A stretch of DNA of 64,000 nt from Chloroflexota bacterium (GCA_020161265.1 JAIUOC010000010.1:1-64000), one strand, 5' to 3'. Shown: positions 1 through 8,530, numbered from the stretch's first letter. A program made the numbers and translations. The notes: generated by a model from the sequence alone, not told the origin.

Positions 1-436
1 AAAAACAAAAACTATGATGCATGGAATGTGCTGCGGACGCAGCACCCATCAGTTGGAAAGGTGCGATTTTGGCGATAAAAAATCCGCTGATGTCAGAAGA
101 GCATCGGAGCGGAGCAATTCGTCAAATTGTGTGATGTTGAGCAAACATCGATGCTGTCGGTCAACAGCCTGAGGATTCTACCACCGCTGCTCGTTCGTGT
201 CAAATGAGCCGATGTGGGCGAGTGCATCAGTTGTGTGTGTCGTGACTCGTTACAAGTCATTCGTTGACAGCCCGGGGATTCTACCGCAGATTGCCGCCCT
301 TGTCAAATCCTACAATCCTGAGCCACAAAGCACCACAAAGAGGACGGCAACCGCAAAGCACGCGAAGGCCACGAAGAGACGTTGTTCATCCCTCATCCTT
401 CATCCCTCATCCTTCATCCCTCATCCTTCATCCTTA
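1..436. repeat. Gene-free left end with inverted, direct and low-complexity repeats
   Basis: No credible gene is seen. A perfect inverted repeat, GTGCTGCG-ga-CGCAGCAC, lies at 28-45. Two imperfect direct copies of about 45 nt lie at 160-206 and 263-307; both contain GGATTCTACC and end in TGTCAAAT. From 319 to 370 there is a degenerate run of words such as cacaaag, cgcaaag, cgcgaag and cacgaag. From about 385 to 432 the words 'cctcatc' and 'cttcatc' alternate in tandem. The same words recur near 53.7 kb and at the right end. Short open frames here simply translate the repeats. Confidence 0.75.
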
Positions 437-1186
437 CTACAACGGCCATACTGCTTTGACCAAGGCAGGCAAAATAATGCCACTCGCGCCACGTAAACAG
501 CACTCAAAGGTATCAGAGAGGTACGTTTGGTCAGTATTAACTTCGATGCCATAGGCACCATGTTCAATTGCTGTGACGGGCAAGGTGGCGGCTGGTGGCA
601 CTAAACCCGATGTGCCAATCGAAAACACGACATCGGCTTGAATACAAGCAGCTTTGGCATGATTAAAGGTTTTGGTTGGTAACACTTCGCCAAACCAAAC
701 AATATCAGGCCGCAGCAAGGCTTGACAACGCGGACAGCGCGGCACACCAATCTCATCATCAGCCACCCATGCCGATGGTTCAATCACGACATGTTCTTTC
801 GAGCATTTGACCCGCCCAATGTTGCCATGCAACTCCAAAACATTCGGTGAGCCAGCCCGTTGATGCAGGCTATCAACATTTTGGGTAATTAGGGTCAAAT
901 TTGGCACATGCTCAGCCATCTTGGCCAAGGCATAATGGCCTGCATTCGGGCTAGCTTGATCAACCATTTCACGCCGATAGGCATACCAATCCCAAACCAG
1001 CTTAGGATTGCGCTCAAATGCTTCGGGCGTTGCCAGATCTTCGGGTTTCATGCGCGACCAAAAGCCAGTTTGGGCATCGCGAAAAGTTGGAATCCCGCTT
1101 TCTGCCGAGATTCCAGCCCCAGTCAAAATTACAATTCGCTCGGCTTGGCGTAAGTGTTGTAGAAGCTCTTCGGGAAACTTGGCCAT
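437..1186 (-). CDS. cobB: Sir2-family NAD-dependent protein deacylase
   Basis: Sirtuin expected to remove acyl groups from lysines using NAD+, giving nicotinamide and O-acyl-ADP-ribose, in the cytoplasm. Visible motifs: the NAD loop GAGISAESGIPTFR near the N-terminus, TQNVDSLHQRAG, the catalytic His in ELHGN, and the C-terminal GTSGLV nucleotide loop. The structural zinc site is unusual: the second pair is a normal CPRC, but the first is CSKEH (one Cys plus a His) rather than CxxC. The ATG at 1186 is preferred over an upstream TTG at 1207 because AGGAG lies 7 nt before it, giving 249 aa, normal for the family. It is the last gene of a three-gene minus-strand run, 26 nt after the degenerate sirtuin. 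Deacylase activity is likely; acyl preference cannot be read. Confidence 0.9.
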   Translation of the reverse strand: MAKFPEELLQHLRQAERIVILTGAGISAESGIPTFRDAQTGFWSRMKPEDLATPEAFERNPKLVWDWYAYRREMVDQASPNAGHYALAKMAEHVPNLTLITQNVDSLHQRAGSPNVLELHGNIGRVKCSKEHVVIEPSAWVADDEIGVPRCPRCQALLRPDIVWFGEVLPTKTFNHAKAACIQADVVFSIGTSGLVPPAATLPVTAIEHGAYGIEVNTDQTYLSDTFECCLRGASGIILPALVKAVWPL

Positions 1187-1212
1187 AACCAACTCCTCTC
1201 TAATCAAGTCAA

Positions 1213-1953
1213 TTACTCAAGCGCAGCAACCAATTGTGGTAATAGTTCAGCCAATTTGCCATGGAAGGCATGATCGGTAAAAAAGCCAAAGGTCGAGGGC
1301 TGGCGGTTAATTTCAATCACGATTGCACCATGACGTTTGGCATGCAATGGCAACGAGGCGGCGGGCTGCACAACTGAATCGGTGCCAATACACAGAAAAA
1401 CATCACACATAGTCGCTTGATCAGCTTCGCGCAAGCGTTCGCGCGGCACACCCTCGCCATACAACACTACATCGGGGCGCAGATAGCCGCCAGTTCGCGG
1501 GCAGCGCGGCGGAATTTCGGTTTCATCCCACGAATCGACCATGCCGCCATCTTCATAGGAGCGCATTCGAGCTAAATTGCCATGCAGTTCGATCAGTTCA
1601 CGGCTGCCTGCTCGCCAATGCAATCCATCGGTGGCTTGGGTAATCAGCTTGAACTTTGGCATAAGTTGCTCTAAATCAACCAATGCATAATGCGCTGCAC
1701 TCGGCTGAGCCGCCTCGGCCAAACCACGCCGATAGGCAAACCATTCCCAAACCAGGCGTGGATTGCGCAAAAATGCCTCAACCGTCGCCAGTTCTTGCGG
1801 CTCGTAGCCCGCCCAACGTGAATCGAGTTGCTGGGCCTCGCGAAAACTTGGAATCCCACATTCTTGAGCCAAACCCCCACCTGTCAGCACCGTAATTGAT
1901 TGGGCATTGCGTAAGCGTTGCAACAAAACGTCTGGCAAATCGAACACGCTCAA
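1213..1953 (-). CDS. Degenerate Sir2-like protein, probably catalytically altered or inactive
   Basis: A 246-aa paralogue of the next gene, alignable along its length (shared RNPRLVWEW-type segment, RPDVV, PAASLP), but with key residues replaced. The NAD loop GAGxSxxSGIPxFR is GGGLAQECGIPSFR, the TQNxD motif has become TQATD (the Asn that contacts nicotinamide ribose is Ala), and only one of four zinc-site cysteines remains (PRCPRTGG). The presumed catalytic His in ELHGN is kept. Start: a TTG at 1953 with AGGAGG 6 nt upstream; it overlaps the TGA stop of the preceding pseudokinase gene (TTGA), so translation is probably coupled. I infer a non-catalytic NAD-binding or regulatory partner; altered chemistry cannot be excluded. 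Confidence 0.85.
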   Translation of the reverse strand: MSVFDLPDVLLQRLRNAQSITVLTGGGLAQECGIPSFREAQQLDSRWAGYEPQELATVEAFLRNPRLVWEWFAYRRGLAEAAQPSAAHYALVDLEQLMPKFKLITQATDGLHWRAGSRELIELHGNLARMRSYEDGGMVDSWDETEIPPRCPRTGGYLRPDVVLYGEGVPRERLREADQATMCDVFLCIGTDSVVQPAASLPLHAKRHGAIVIEINRQPSTFGFFTDHAFHGKLAELLPQLVAALE

Positions 1954-3734
1954 GGGGTTTCCTCCTGCTGCAAAAGATCACGCGAAATCCAGCCGGTCAT
2001 CGCTTGACCATCTTTTTCAAAGACAATATTGATCCAAACAATTCCGCCTTGGGTCACAATCGCATCGGGGTCGGGCGCAACCACGCGGGTGTTGGCCGGA
2101 ATTGCCATAATGATGTTGCTGCCATCGCTCTTGTATTCGGCAGTTGTGCGAACATTGCTTTCTTGCAAGGTTTTGAACACCAATTCGCCAGTGGTTGTCG
2201 GGAGATCTGGCTCATCTGGCTGAACGGTTGGCTGGGGCTTGGCAATATTCAAACTATCAATCCAGCCCGTAATCCGCCGACCTTGGTAATCGTCGATTTC
2301 AATTTTGGCCCAACCATTACTGGTTAAGTTGGTTGCAGGATCACGAATCACCACTTCGGTGTTACGCGGCAAGCTCACTACCAAGGCGCTATTGCGATCT
2401 TGGTTGGTATACACTGGCGTATTATCTTGCACGATGATATAGGTTTCGCTTTGTTGGCCAGGTAGCAAATTGCAGGCCCAGGCTGGAATCCGCTCACAAG
2501 CCCAGGTTTTGGCCGCTCCGCCAACTAGCCAATTGCGCCCAAAGGTAAAGCCCCAAACACAGCCAATCACCAACAAGGTAATTAATGTGAGGCCAAATGC
2601 CCGTCGCCAGATAAAATTCAAGCAACCACGGCGATAGGTTTCACGCCGAATTTCGCTGCGCAACTCGCTACGTAATTCTTCGCGGCTAATGCCTTGTTGC
2701 ACTGGCGGCGCAGGCTGAGGCGCATAATATTGCGGCGGTGGTTGTTGCACTGCTTGTTGCTGGATCGGCGGCGGTGCTTGGCGCGGTGGCATCATCGGCT
2801 TAGGCGGCGCAACATTCCAATTGGGGGCTGCACTAGCCGAAGGCGATTGCTGTGGTGGCGGCGTGGGTGTTGGTTGGGTTCGACGTTGAGCCAAATTTTG
2901 GCGCATATCGCGCATGGTGTCGCGCAAAGCTGGCAATGGCCGCACCAATTGTTTGGTCGGAGCATCAGCTGCCGAATCAACCGCCGCCAAATCGCGGGCC
3001 AATGCCGCAACCGTGGCCGTGCGTTGATCGGGGTCAGCCGCTGTTGCGACTTGGAGCGCTGCCACCAACGAGGGCACAAAGCCATTAACTTGTTGATAGA
3101 TCGAGGGCATGTCTTTGGCATTGGGGTCGGGCGTGATACCTGTTAGCAATTCGTAGCCCAATAAGCCAAGGCTATACACGATCGAACGCTCATCGGGTGC
3201 AGCACCTTTGAGCCGTTCTGGCGCACGATACAGTTGCATATCGCCGCGTAATTCTTCGTTATTTAGCCACCACGGCTCGATTAGCACCGCCCGATCGCTG
3301 CTCGTGAGCAAAATCGAGCGCGAGCCAATTGGCGGGGTGGGAGTTTGGGTGTTAATCGTAATCGCCACCGCCCCAACCACTTGGCGTAACACTTCCAAGG
3401 CTCGTTCTGCCGATAATGGCAGCCGATCGCGCAATAAATCGCCATCGACATCTTCGGTGATCATATACGGGCGATTGCCGACCTCGCCATTATCATAGAC
3501 ATCGAGCAAGCCTGGATGAGTACGTTTGGCTAGGCCTTGAGCCTCATCATTAAAACGCTTGCGTAATTGGGCATTCTCTAACAAGTCGGGGCGTAGCAGA
3601 TGGACTAAAACTGAACGATTCAGCCGTTCGTCGGTTGCCCGAAACACCAATGCTAAGCGATTCTCGCCCAAACGGGCTTTCACCCGATAACGGTTATGCA
3701 GTAATGGTGTTGAAGGAGCAGAAGGTTGCGTCAT
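1950..3734 (-). CDS. Pseudokinase-like membrane protein with two extracytoplasmic SH3-type domains
   Basis: 594 aa. Residues about 10-255 follow the bacterial Ser/Thr kinase fold (opening RYRVKARLGENRLALVF, late YRAPERLKG and GLLGYELLTG), but the catalytic elements are missing: the glycine loop is poor, the VAIK lysine is replaced (SVLVHLL), and no HRD or DFG motif is present. A Pro/Gln-rich linker (265-365) leads to a single membrane segment near 380-400, then two SH3b-like domains (about 427-495 and 510-590), each ending in a TGWI motif typical of the fold. Inferred topology: degenerate kinase inside, SH3 domains outside. It is the first gene of the run with the two sirtuins. A scaffold or sensor role is inferred. 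Confidence 0.85.
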   Translation of the reverse strand: MTQPSAPSTPLLHNRYRVKARLGENRLALVFRATDERLNRSVLVHLLRPDLLENAQLRKRFNDEAQGLAKRTHPGLLDVYDNGEVGNRPYMITEDVDGDLLRDRLPLSAERALEVLRQVVGAVAITINTQTPTPPIGSRSILLTSSDRAVLIEPWWLNNEELRGDMQLYRAPERLKGAAPDERSIVYSLGLLGYELLTGITPDPNAKDMPSIYQQVNGFVPSLVAALQVATAADPDQRTATVAALARDLAAVDSAADAPTKQLVRPLPALRDTMRDMRQNLAQRRTQPTPTPPPQQSPSASAAPNWNVAPPKPMMPPRQAPPPIQQQAVQQPPPQYYAPQPAPPVQQGISREELRSELRSEIRRETYRRGCLNFIWRRAFGLTLITLLVIGCVWGFTFGRNWLVGGAAKTWACERIPAWACNLLPGQQSETYIIVQDNTPVYTNQDRNSALVVSLPRNTEVVIRDPATNLTSNGWAKIEIDDYQGRRITGWIDSLNIAKPQPTVQPDEPDLPTTTGELVFKTLQESNVRTTAEYKSDGSNIIMAIPANTRVVAPDPDAIVTQGGIVWINIVFEKDGQAMTGWISRDLLQQEETP

Positions 3735-3785
3735 AAATTACATTCACCTTGCAACGCCGAGCAAATCTCGACACTACGCCAAGGG

Positions 3786-4475
3786 CTACGGTTTGACCGC
3801 AATAACTAACTCATAAGCATCAGCTTGCCAAGGCCGAATTTCACAATCGCAGCAGCCAAAATCGAAGAATAATTGCTGCAATTGCTGGGCTGTCCAAGCC
3901 TTGCCTGGCAACCAACGGGCATGCCGTGGTGTCCAAGTGCTGATGATTAATGTGCCTTCTGGTTGTAAAACCCGCCACATCTCAGCAATGGCCCGCCGTG
4001 GACGGGGAAAATATTCCAACGCTTCTAAACATGTTACCACGCCAAAGCTTTGGTCAGGCCAGCGTTGCAAATTATCGCCGCTGCCTTCGTGCCATTGAAT
4101 TCGTTCGGTAACTTTGGCTTGTTGGGCTTTGATTTGGGCCTGTGCCAACATCGCCGCCGTTAGATCAAGCCCATGAATCGCTCCATGAAACCAGGTTTCT
4201 TGGGCCAGCAACAGTGGAACACGGCCTGTGCCAGTACCAACATCAAGGGTCGCCGCATCCGGCATGGCCATCAAGGCAACCCGCAACGGTCCACCAAGGT
4301 GAATCTCGTCGTGGATTGTAACATTGCTACGCACACGATCATAAATCGATGCACCACGACTGTAAATCCAGCGCACCACACCTCGGCCAAAATAGCTGCC
4401 TTCGCCAATAATAATCAGCCAATACAGCAGCCCAAGGCCCACTACCATACTACTAAAAAGCCAAATCCAGATCAT
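3786..4475 (-). CDS. Class I SAM-dependent methyltransferase with N-terminal membrane anchor
   Basis: About 229 aa. A hydrophobic segment at residues 2-22 suggests anchoring to the inner face of the membrane. The Rossmann methyltransferase core follows: motif I LDVGTGTGRVP, the acidic GLDLTAAML strand, and a post-I motif DQSFGVVTCLEALEY, resembling the UbiE/Methyltransf_11 group. The ATG at 4475 is chosen because a TATAAT at 4487-4482 would start the transcript at or next to this codon; an upstream start at 4547 would lie ahead of the promoter and lacks a ribosome site. The substrate is not evident; the anchor suggests a lipid or quinone-like molecule. It is divergent from the PLP enzyme gene. 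Confidence 0.82.
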   Translation of the reverse strand: MIWIWLFSSMVVGLGLLYWLIIIGEGSYFGRGVVRWIYSRGASIYDRVRSNVTIHDEIHLGGPLRVALMAMPDAATLDVGTGTGRVPLLLAQETWFHGAIHGLDLTAAMLAQAQIKAQQAKVTERIQWHEGSGDNLQRWPDQSFGVVTCLEALEYFPRPRRAIAEMWRVLQPEGTLIISTWTPRHARWLPGKAWTAQQLQQLFFDFGCCDCEIRPWQADAYELVIAVKP

Positions 4476-4481
4476 AGGCCG

Positions 4482-4487
4482 ATTATA
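4482..4487 (-). promoter_or_regulatory. -10 box for an apparently leaderless transcript
   Basis: TATAAT reads on the minus strand at 4487-4482. The first base of the ATG at 4475 lies 7 nt beyond its 3' edge, where transcription would begin, so the mRNA would have no leader and needs no Shine-Dalgarno site (none is visible). The -35 region is poor. Confidence 0.6.
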
Positions 4488-4498
4488 GCATAGCCCTC

Positions 4499-4528
4499 TT
4501 GTCGCTAGCAGGGTTCGCCGTCTATAAT
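4499..4528 (+). promoter_or_regulatory. Promoter for the class V PLP enzyme gene
   Basis: TTGTCG (4499-4504), an 18-nt spacer, then TATAAT (4523-4528). The predicted start near 4535 gives a leader of about 50 nt ending in an AAGGAG ribosome site before the ATG at 4585. It is back-to-back with the divergent methyltransferase promoter. Confidence 0.6.
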
Positions 4529-4584
4529 TCAGGCATTGGGCAAACAATCAGCGATGGTCGCAACGAGGCGACTAAGGAGCATGT

Positions 4585-6063
4585 ATGCACGAACTTGCTA
4601 GCCACTTCGCAGCTTTTCGCCGTCAGATTGTTGGTATTGATCAGCATTTTATGACACCTTATGGCTCGCTGCCAATAGTTTATGCCGATTGGACAGCAAG
4701 TGGGCGTTTGTATGCGCCAATCGAGTTGCAAATGCTGAATGTGTTTGGGCCGTTTGTCGGCAATACCCACTCCGAATCGAATATCACTGGAACCTCGATG
4801 ACCGAAGCCTATCATTTTGCCCAACGTTTGATCAAGCAGCATGTCAACGCCGCCAGCGATGATGTATTAATTTTAGCTGGCTCTGGCATGACCGCTGTAG
4901 TCAATAAGTTTCAGCGCATTTTGGGTTTGCGCATGCCCGAACAATGGGCCGAGCAGATTAAGTTCTCAAAACACGAGCGACCTGTGGTGTTCATCTCGCA
5001 TATGGAGCATCACTCCAACCATACCTCATGGCTCGAAACCATCGCCGAGGTCGTGGTTGTGCCGCCCGATGATCAAGGGCTGATCGATCCAGCCAATTTG
5101 GATGCTTTGCTGCCTGCCTATGCTGAACGCAGCGTTAAAATCGGAGCCTTCACTGCTTGCTCTAATGTGACTGGTGTGCGCACACCCTACCATGAACTGG
5201 CGCGGGTGATGCACGCTCACGGCGGGGTTTGTTTTATTGATTTTGCGGCTTCAGCGCCTTACGTTGAAATTGATATGCACCCAGCTGACCCAGCTGCTGC
5301 CCTTGATGCGATTTATTTCTCGCCGCATAAATGTTTGGGCGGCCCTGCCACGCCTGGCGTATTGATTTTTAGCAGCAAACTCTACCACAATCGAGTTCCC
5401 GATCAGCCTGGTGGTGGCACGGTCAACTGGACGAACCCATGGATGGGTCATAGTTTTGTCGCCGATATCGAAGCCCGTGAAGATGGTGGTACTCCCGCCT
5501 TTTTACAAACGATCAAAGCGGCGCTGGCCTTCCAACTCAAGCAAACGATGGGCGTTGAGCAGATCGAAGCCCGCGAAGCGCAATTGACCAAACGTTTATT
5601 CCAAGGCCTGCGCTCAATCGATGGCATTCATCTTCTAGCCGATCACTTGGAACAAAGACAAGGGATCTTTTCGTTCTACATTGAGAATTTGCACTACAAC
5701 TTGATTGTACAATTGCTGAATGATCGCTTTGGGGTGCAGGTGCGTGGCGGATGTTCCTGCGCTGGAACTTATGGCCATTATCTATTGCACGTCGATCCGC
5801 AGCGCTCCAAACGCATCACCGATTTAATCGATCAAGGCGATTTATCGGATAAACCAGGCTGGGTACGGCTTTCAATCCACCCAACGACGACCGACCAAGA
5901 GGCCGAATATCTGATCGATGCGCTGAATCAAGTGGTGCGCAATGGCTCAGCGTGGTCTAACGACTATCAATATTCGAATAAAACTAATGAATGGCGGCAT
6001 CGCCGACCAGTTCAGCAGGATATAGGAGCGTGGTTTCAGTGTTGCGATTTGGTCGAGCATTAA
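4585..6063 (+). CDS. Class V aminotransferase / cysteine desulfurase-like PLP enzyme
   Basis: 492-aa fold-type I PLP enzyme. It opens with the YADWTASGR substrate loop, has a THSESN segment, a HMEHHSNHTSW motif equivalent to the 'EHHSN' of SufS/CsdA-like enzymes, an acidic FIDFAASAP for the PLP nitrogen, and the Schiff-base lysine K249 in YFSPHKCLGG. A later RGGCSCAGTYGHYLL (Cys390 and Cys392) sits where cysteine desulfurases carry the sulfur-accepting Cys, though the surrounding motif differs from SufS. It is longer than SufS (about 400 aa) and has no suf or isc neighbours, so 'selenocysteine lyase/cysteine desulfurase-like' is the safest label. The AAGGAG site supports the start. It overlaps the next gene by 25 nt, implying an operon. 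Confidence 0.85.
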   Translation: MHELASHFAAFRRQIVGIDQHFMTPYGSLPIVYADWTASGRLYAPIELQMLNVFGPFVGNTHSESNITGTSMTEAYHFAQRLIKQHVNAASDDVLILAGSGMTAVVNKFQRILGLRMPEQWAEQIKFSKHERPVVFISHMEHHSNHTSWLETIAEVVVVPPDDQGLIDPANLDALLPAYAERSVKIGAFTACSNVTGVRTPYHELARVMHAHGGVCFIDFAASAPYVEIDMHPADPAAALDAIYFSPHKCLGGPATPGVLIFSSKLYHNRVPDQPGGGTVNWTNPWMGHSFVADIEAREDGGTPAFLQTIKAALAFQLKQTMGVEQIEAREAQLTKRLFQGLRSIDGIHLLADHLEQRQGIFSFYIENLHYNLIVQLLNDRFGVQVRGGCSCAGTYGHYLLHVDPQRSKRITDLIDQGDLSDKPGWVRLSIHPTTTDQEAEYLIDALNQVVRNGSAWSNDYQYSNKTNEWRHRRPVQQDIGAWFQCCDLVEH

Positions 6064-7109
6064 TTGAATTTGGGCGGGGCTTGGTTGGTTGGCTGGGGCT
6101 ACTCAATCTGCTGAGTGCGCTCGCCAACCTGCCCAACCTTGGCTGGCTAGCGCAACGTCGGCGTGATGGCCTACTTGGAGCAGTGCTGGCAGTTTGGGGC
6201 TGGCGCGGTGGGCGTTGGCGCTGGCTCAGTGTTTGGCTGGCCGTGCCAATTCAACTAGCGCTAGCCTCGTTGCGCAGCTTGTGGCATAACCCGCTGCGTC
6301 AATTTATGGCTGGCTCAACAAGTTGTGAGCCAATTCAAATTATGCTTGATTCTGGTGAGCATGTACCAGGCTTGTGGTATGCCAAATCGCACACTAACAC
6401 GGCAATTCTCTATTTGCACGGCGCTGGCAACGACAAAACCCGCTATGCAACACGAGCCATCGCGCAATTACAACAAGCGGGTTTTAGTGTGTTGGCAATC
6501 GATCTAGCGGGCCAAGGCGAAAATCCGCGCACCTTGGATGTGCCTGATAGCAACACTGATGTGGCAGCGGCGGTCGCGTGGTTGCGCCAACATGCTGAAT
6601 ATGTGGTCGTGGTGGCAGTTAGTTTGGGGGGCTGTATCGGGGCACGAGCAATTGCCGATGGTGTCGCAGTTGATGGTTTAGTCATTATCGGTTCGCCGGT
6701 TGCGCTTGATCTCAAGAGCAATCATTATATTCGCAGCGAACTACGGGCTTTGCTCCGCCCGCAATTTTGGCAATACCCCGACCGCATGACCTTGTATCAA
6801 CTGTGGCAGCAATGGCAAGCGCCGCCAATGCGCATTGCCATAGGCTTTAACCAACTGTTTCCAACGCTTAATTTGGCCGATTCGCTCAGCCGCATTCGTG
6901 CCCCAATCTTGTTGGTCTATGGCCAACGCGACCGGATTGCACCGTATCAGGCAGTTTTGAGCAACTTGGCGACCATTCCCGACGTAACCTTGCAACTAAT
7001 GCCTGAACACAGTCATCTGACGTTGCCGATGGAGACGTTTCCGCTAACCGCAGTCACAATCTGGATTCACGAGAGAATTGAGTCGAGTGAAGGAGCAATT
7101 CATGTTTGA
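6039..7109 (+). CDS. Membrane-associated alpha/beta hydrolase
   Basis: About 356 aa from the GTG at 6039, which has AGGAG 10 nt upstream; an in-frame ATG at 5991 is possible but lies deep inside the preceding gene. The N-terminus is rich in Leu/Trp (residues about 10-75) and looks membrane-associated. The hydrolase core follows: oxyanion HGAGND, nucleophile Ser195 in AVSLGG (a Ser motif lacking the first canonical Gly), acid Asp298 in YGQRDRIAP, and His326 in PEHSHLTLP. The family covers esterases, lipases and peptidases; no substrate is indicated. It overlaps the PLP enzyme gene upstream and the HEAT-repeat gene downstream (8 nt), so the three are probably co-translated. Confidence 0.82.
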   Translation: MLRFGRALIEFGRGLVGWLGLLNLLSALANLPNLGWLAQRRRDGLLGAVLAVWGWRGGRWRWLSVWLAVPIQLALASLRSLWHNPLRQFMAGSTSCEPIQIMLDSGEHVPGLWYAKSHTNTAILYLHGAGNDKTRYATRAIAQLQQAGFSVLAIDLAGQGENPRTLDVPDSNTDVAAAVAWLRQHAEYVVVVAVSLGGCIGARAIADGVAVDGLVIIGSPVALDLKSNHYIRSELRALLRPQFWQYPDRMTLYQLWQQWQAPPMRIAIGFNQLFPTLNLADSLSRIRAPILLVYGQRDRIAPYQAVLSNLATIPDVTLQLMPEHSHLTLPMETFPLTAVTIWIHERIESSEGAIHV

Positions 7110-8136
7110 TCTAGAAGTCTGGCGAGCCGAGATTTTGCAACGCTTGCGCCGTTTTGTCCGTGCCCCCCAAACCGAAATGGGTATTTATGGCACTGAACGT
7201 CTAACCTACTATCTGAGCAGCTTGGTGCTTGAGCCGTTTTTTCAGGCCTTTACCAACCAGCCATTGCGAGCGGTTGTCACCTTGGCCAATGTTACCCAAA
7301 CCGCTGGCACCAGCTTTCTGATTCATAACGCCAATACGCTGCGCTATAGCCAACAATTGCTGTGGAGTGAATTTGAACATTCGCCAGCCTTGCGCTTGGT
7401 GATCGAGCAAATTTTGCTCAAGCTTGATGTGATCGAGCATCTACTCCACACGCTTGATGATGCCGAAGCCCATTGGTTGCGCCAAAGCCTGAGCGATGAG
7501 ATTGAGCCATATCGGCGCAACGGCGAATTAACTGAATTGCGCCATGCCCTGAATGAAATTCCATGGCAAACCCGCTATAGCACGGTGCGTTCGCTCCAAA
7601 CCCGTCGCGGCCACTACACTGGCAGCGATTGGCAATTAATCGAGCAAGCCTTGAGTGATCGAGTCGCCATGGTTCGCGCGGCAGGAGCACGCCAACTTGG
7701 TCGTGCCCAAAACAATTTGGCGGCCCATCTACGTGAGCGGCTGTTTCATGTGGCCTTATATGATCGTGATTTGGGGGCGCGGTATGCAGCAGCTCGTTCG
7801 ATTGGCACGTTGCGCAATCAATTAATCGATAGCATGAGCCGTGAACTACTCACCACAGCCTTGTTTCATGATGATAGTTTTGTGCGTTCGGCGGCTTGTT
7901 TGGTGCTTGGGCAACTGGGCAGTGCCATGGTCACCCCCAGCATTTTGGATAGCCTGATCAGTGTGTTGCAGGATGCCGACCCTTACGCCCGCGAAGCTGC
8001 CGCCAACGCCTTTGCCGCCATGGGTCAGGCAGCGGCCACTGCCGATGTGTTAGCAGCCTTGCGGACTGCGGTTTTAGATAGCGACCAATATGTCCATGAA
8101 GCGGCATTAGGCGCAATTACCGCCCTCAAAGATTAA
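7102..8136 (+). CDS. HEAT-repeat protein
   Basis: 344 aa. The ATG at 7102 is chosen because AAGGAG precedes it; an upstream TTG at 7078 has no site. The N-terminal half (1-170) is helical with no recognised motif. The C-terminal half (about 175-344) has at least four HEAT/PBS-lyase-like repeats, with recurring signatures such as 'VRAAGARQLG', 'ARYAAARSIG', 'VRSAACLVLG' and 'AREAAANAFAAMG'. Such repeats form protein-binding superhelices. It is the last gene of the PLP-hydrolase-HEAT operon, ending just before a strong shared terminator. Likely a scaffold; the partner is unknown. Confidence 0.8.
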   Translation: MFDLEVWRAEILQRLRRFVRAPQTEMGIYGTERLTYYLSSLVLEPFFQAFTNQPLRAVVTLANVTQTAGTSFLIHNANTLRYSQQLLWSEFEHSPALRLVIEQILLKLDVIEHLLHTLDDAEAHWLRQSLSDEIEPYRRNGELTELRHALNEIPWQTRYSTVRSLQTRRGHYTGSDWQLIEQALSDRVAMVRAAGARQLGRAQNNLAAHLRERLFHVALYDRDLGARYAAARSIGTLRNQLIDSMSRELLTTALFHDDSFVRSAACLVLGQLGSAMVTPSILDSLISVLQDADPYAREAAANAFAAMGQAAATADVLAALRTAVLDSDQYVHEAALGAITALKD

Positions 8137-8140
8137 ATAA

Positions 8141-8180
8141 AAAACCAACAGCCCTCTATTTGTCGAGGGCTGTTGGTTTT
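8141..8180. terminator. Bidirectional intrinsic terminator
   Basis: A perfect 16-bp stem (8141-8156 with 8165-8180, arms AAAACCAACAGCCCTC and its complement) closes an 8-nt loop. The arm ends give a T-run on one strand and an A-run on the other, so it can stop the HEAT-repeat transcript from the left and the FKBP transcript from the right. Confidence 0.9.
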
Positions 8181-8191
8181 ATCAAACAAAA

Positions 8192-8530
8192 TTAACGAAC
8201 CCCGATCAACTCCACATCGAAAATCAATTCAGCATTCGGTGGAATCACACCAGGGTAACCGCGTTCGCCATAGGCCAAATTGCCTGGAATATACAAGCGC
8301 CGCTTACCACCAACATTCATCGTCGATAAGCCTTCATCCCAGCCTTTGATCACTTGGCCAACGCCTAAAATAAATTCAAATGGCTCGCCTCGATCAACCG
8401 AGCTATCGAATTTGGTTCCGTTGGTAAGTGTGCCTGTATAGTGAACAATCACCGTTTGGCCAGCTTTAGGTTGCGCCCCTGTTCCGACAACCTGTTCTTC
8501 GTAGCGCAAGCCCGATGGAGTTGTTTGCAT
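8192..8530 (-). CDS. FKBP-type peptidyl-prolyl cis-trans isomerase
   Basis: 112-aa single-domain FKBP catalysing proline isomerisation. Family signatures run in order: [16 protein letters not shown], a GEPFEFILG strand, the [10 protein letters not shown] segment that lines the active site, and the closing LAYGERG...[13 protein letters not shown]. No signal peptide or chaperone insert is seen, so it is a small cytoplasmic form. The ATG at 8530 is used because AGGAGG lies about 8 nt before it; the in-frame ATG at 8563 would add 11 residues without a ribosome site. It is monocistronic, convergent with the HEAT-repeat gene and divergent from the SbcC-like gene. Confidence 0.93.
   Translation of the reverse strand: MQTTPSGLRYEEQVVGTGAQPKAGQTVIVHYTGTLTNGTKFDSSVDRGEPFEFILGVGQVIKGWDEGLSTMNVGGKRRLYIPGNLAYGERGYPGVIPPNAELIFDVELIGVR

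Noticed and set aside
385..432. The tandem 'ttcatccctcatcc' run as a CRISPR array
   Set aside because: Units are 7-14 nt without spacers, and no cas genes are present.
197..554. Two overlapping short open frames at the left end
   Set aside because: They consist of translated low-complexity repeats (HPSS runs) and have no ribosome site.
437..1953. The sirtuin pair as a Sir2-based phage defence (NADase) system
   Set aside because: The intact member has the compact deacylase layout, and no Argonaute, HerA or Thoeris-like partner is nearby.
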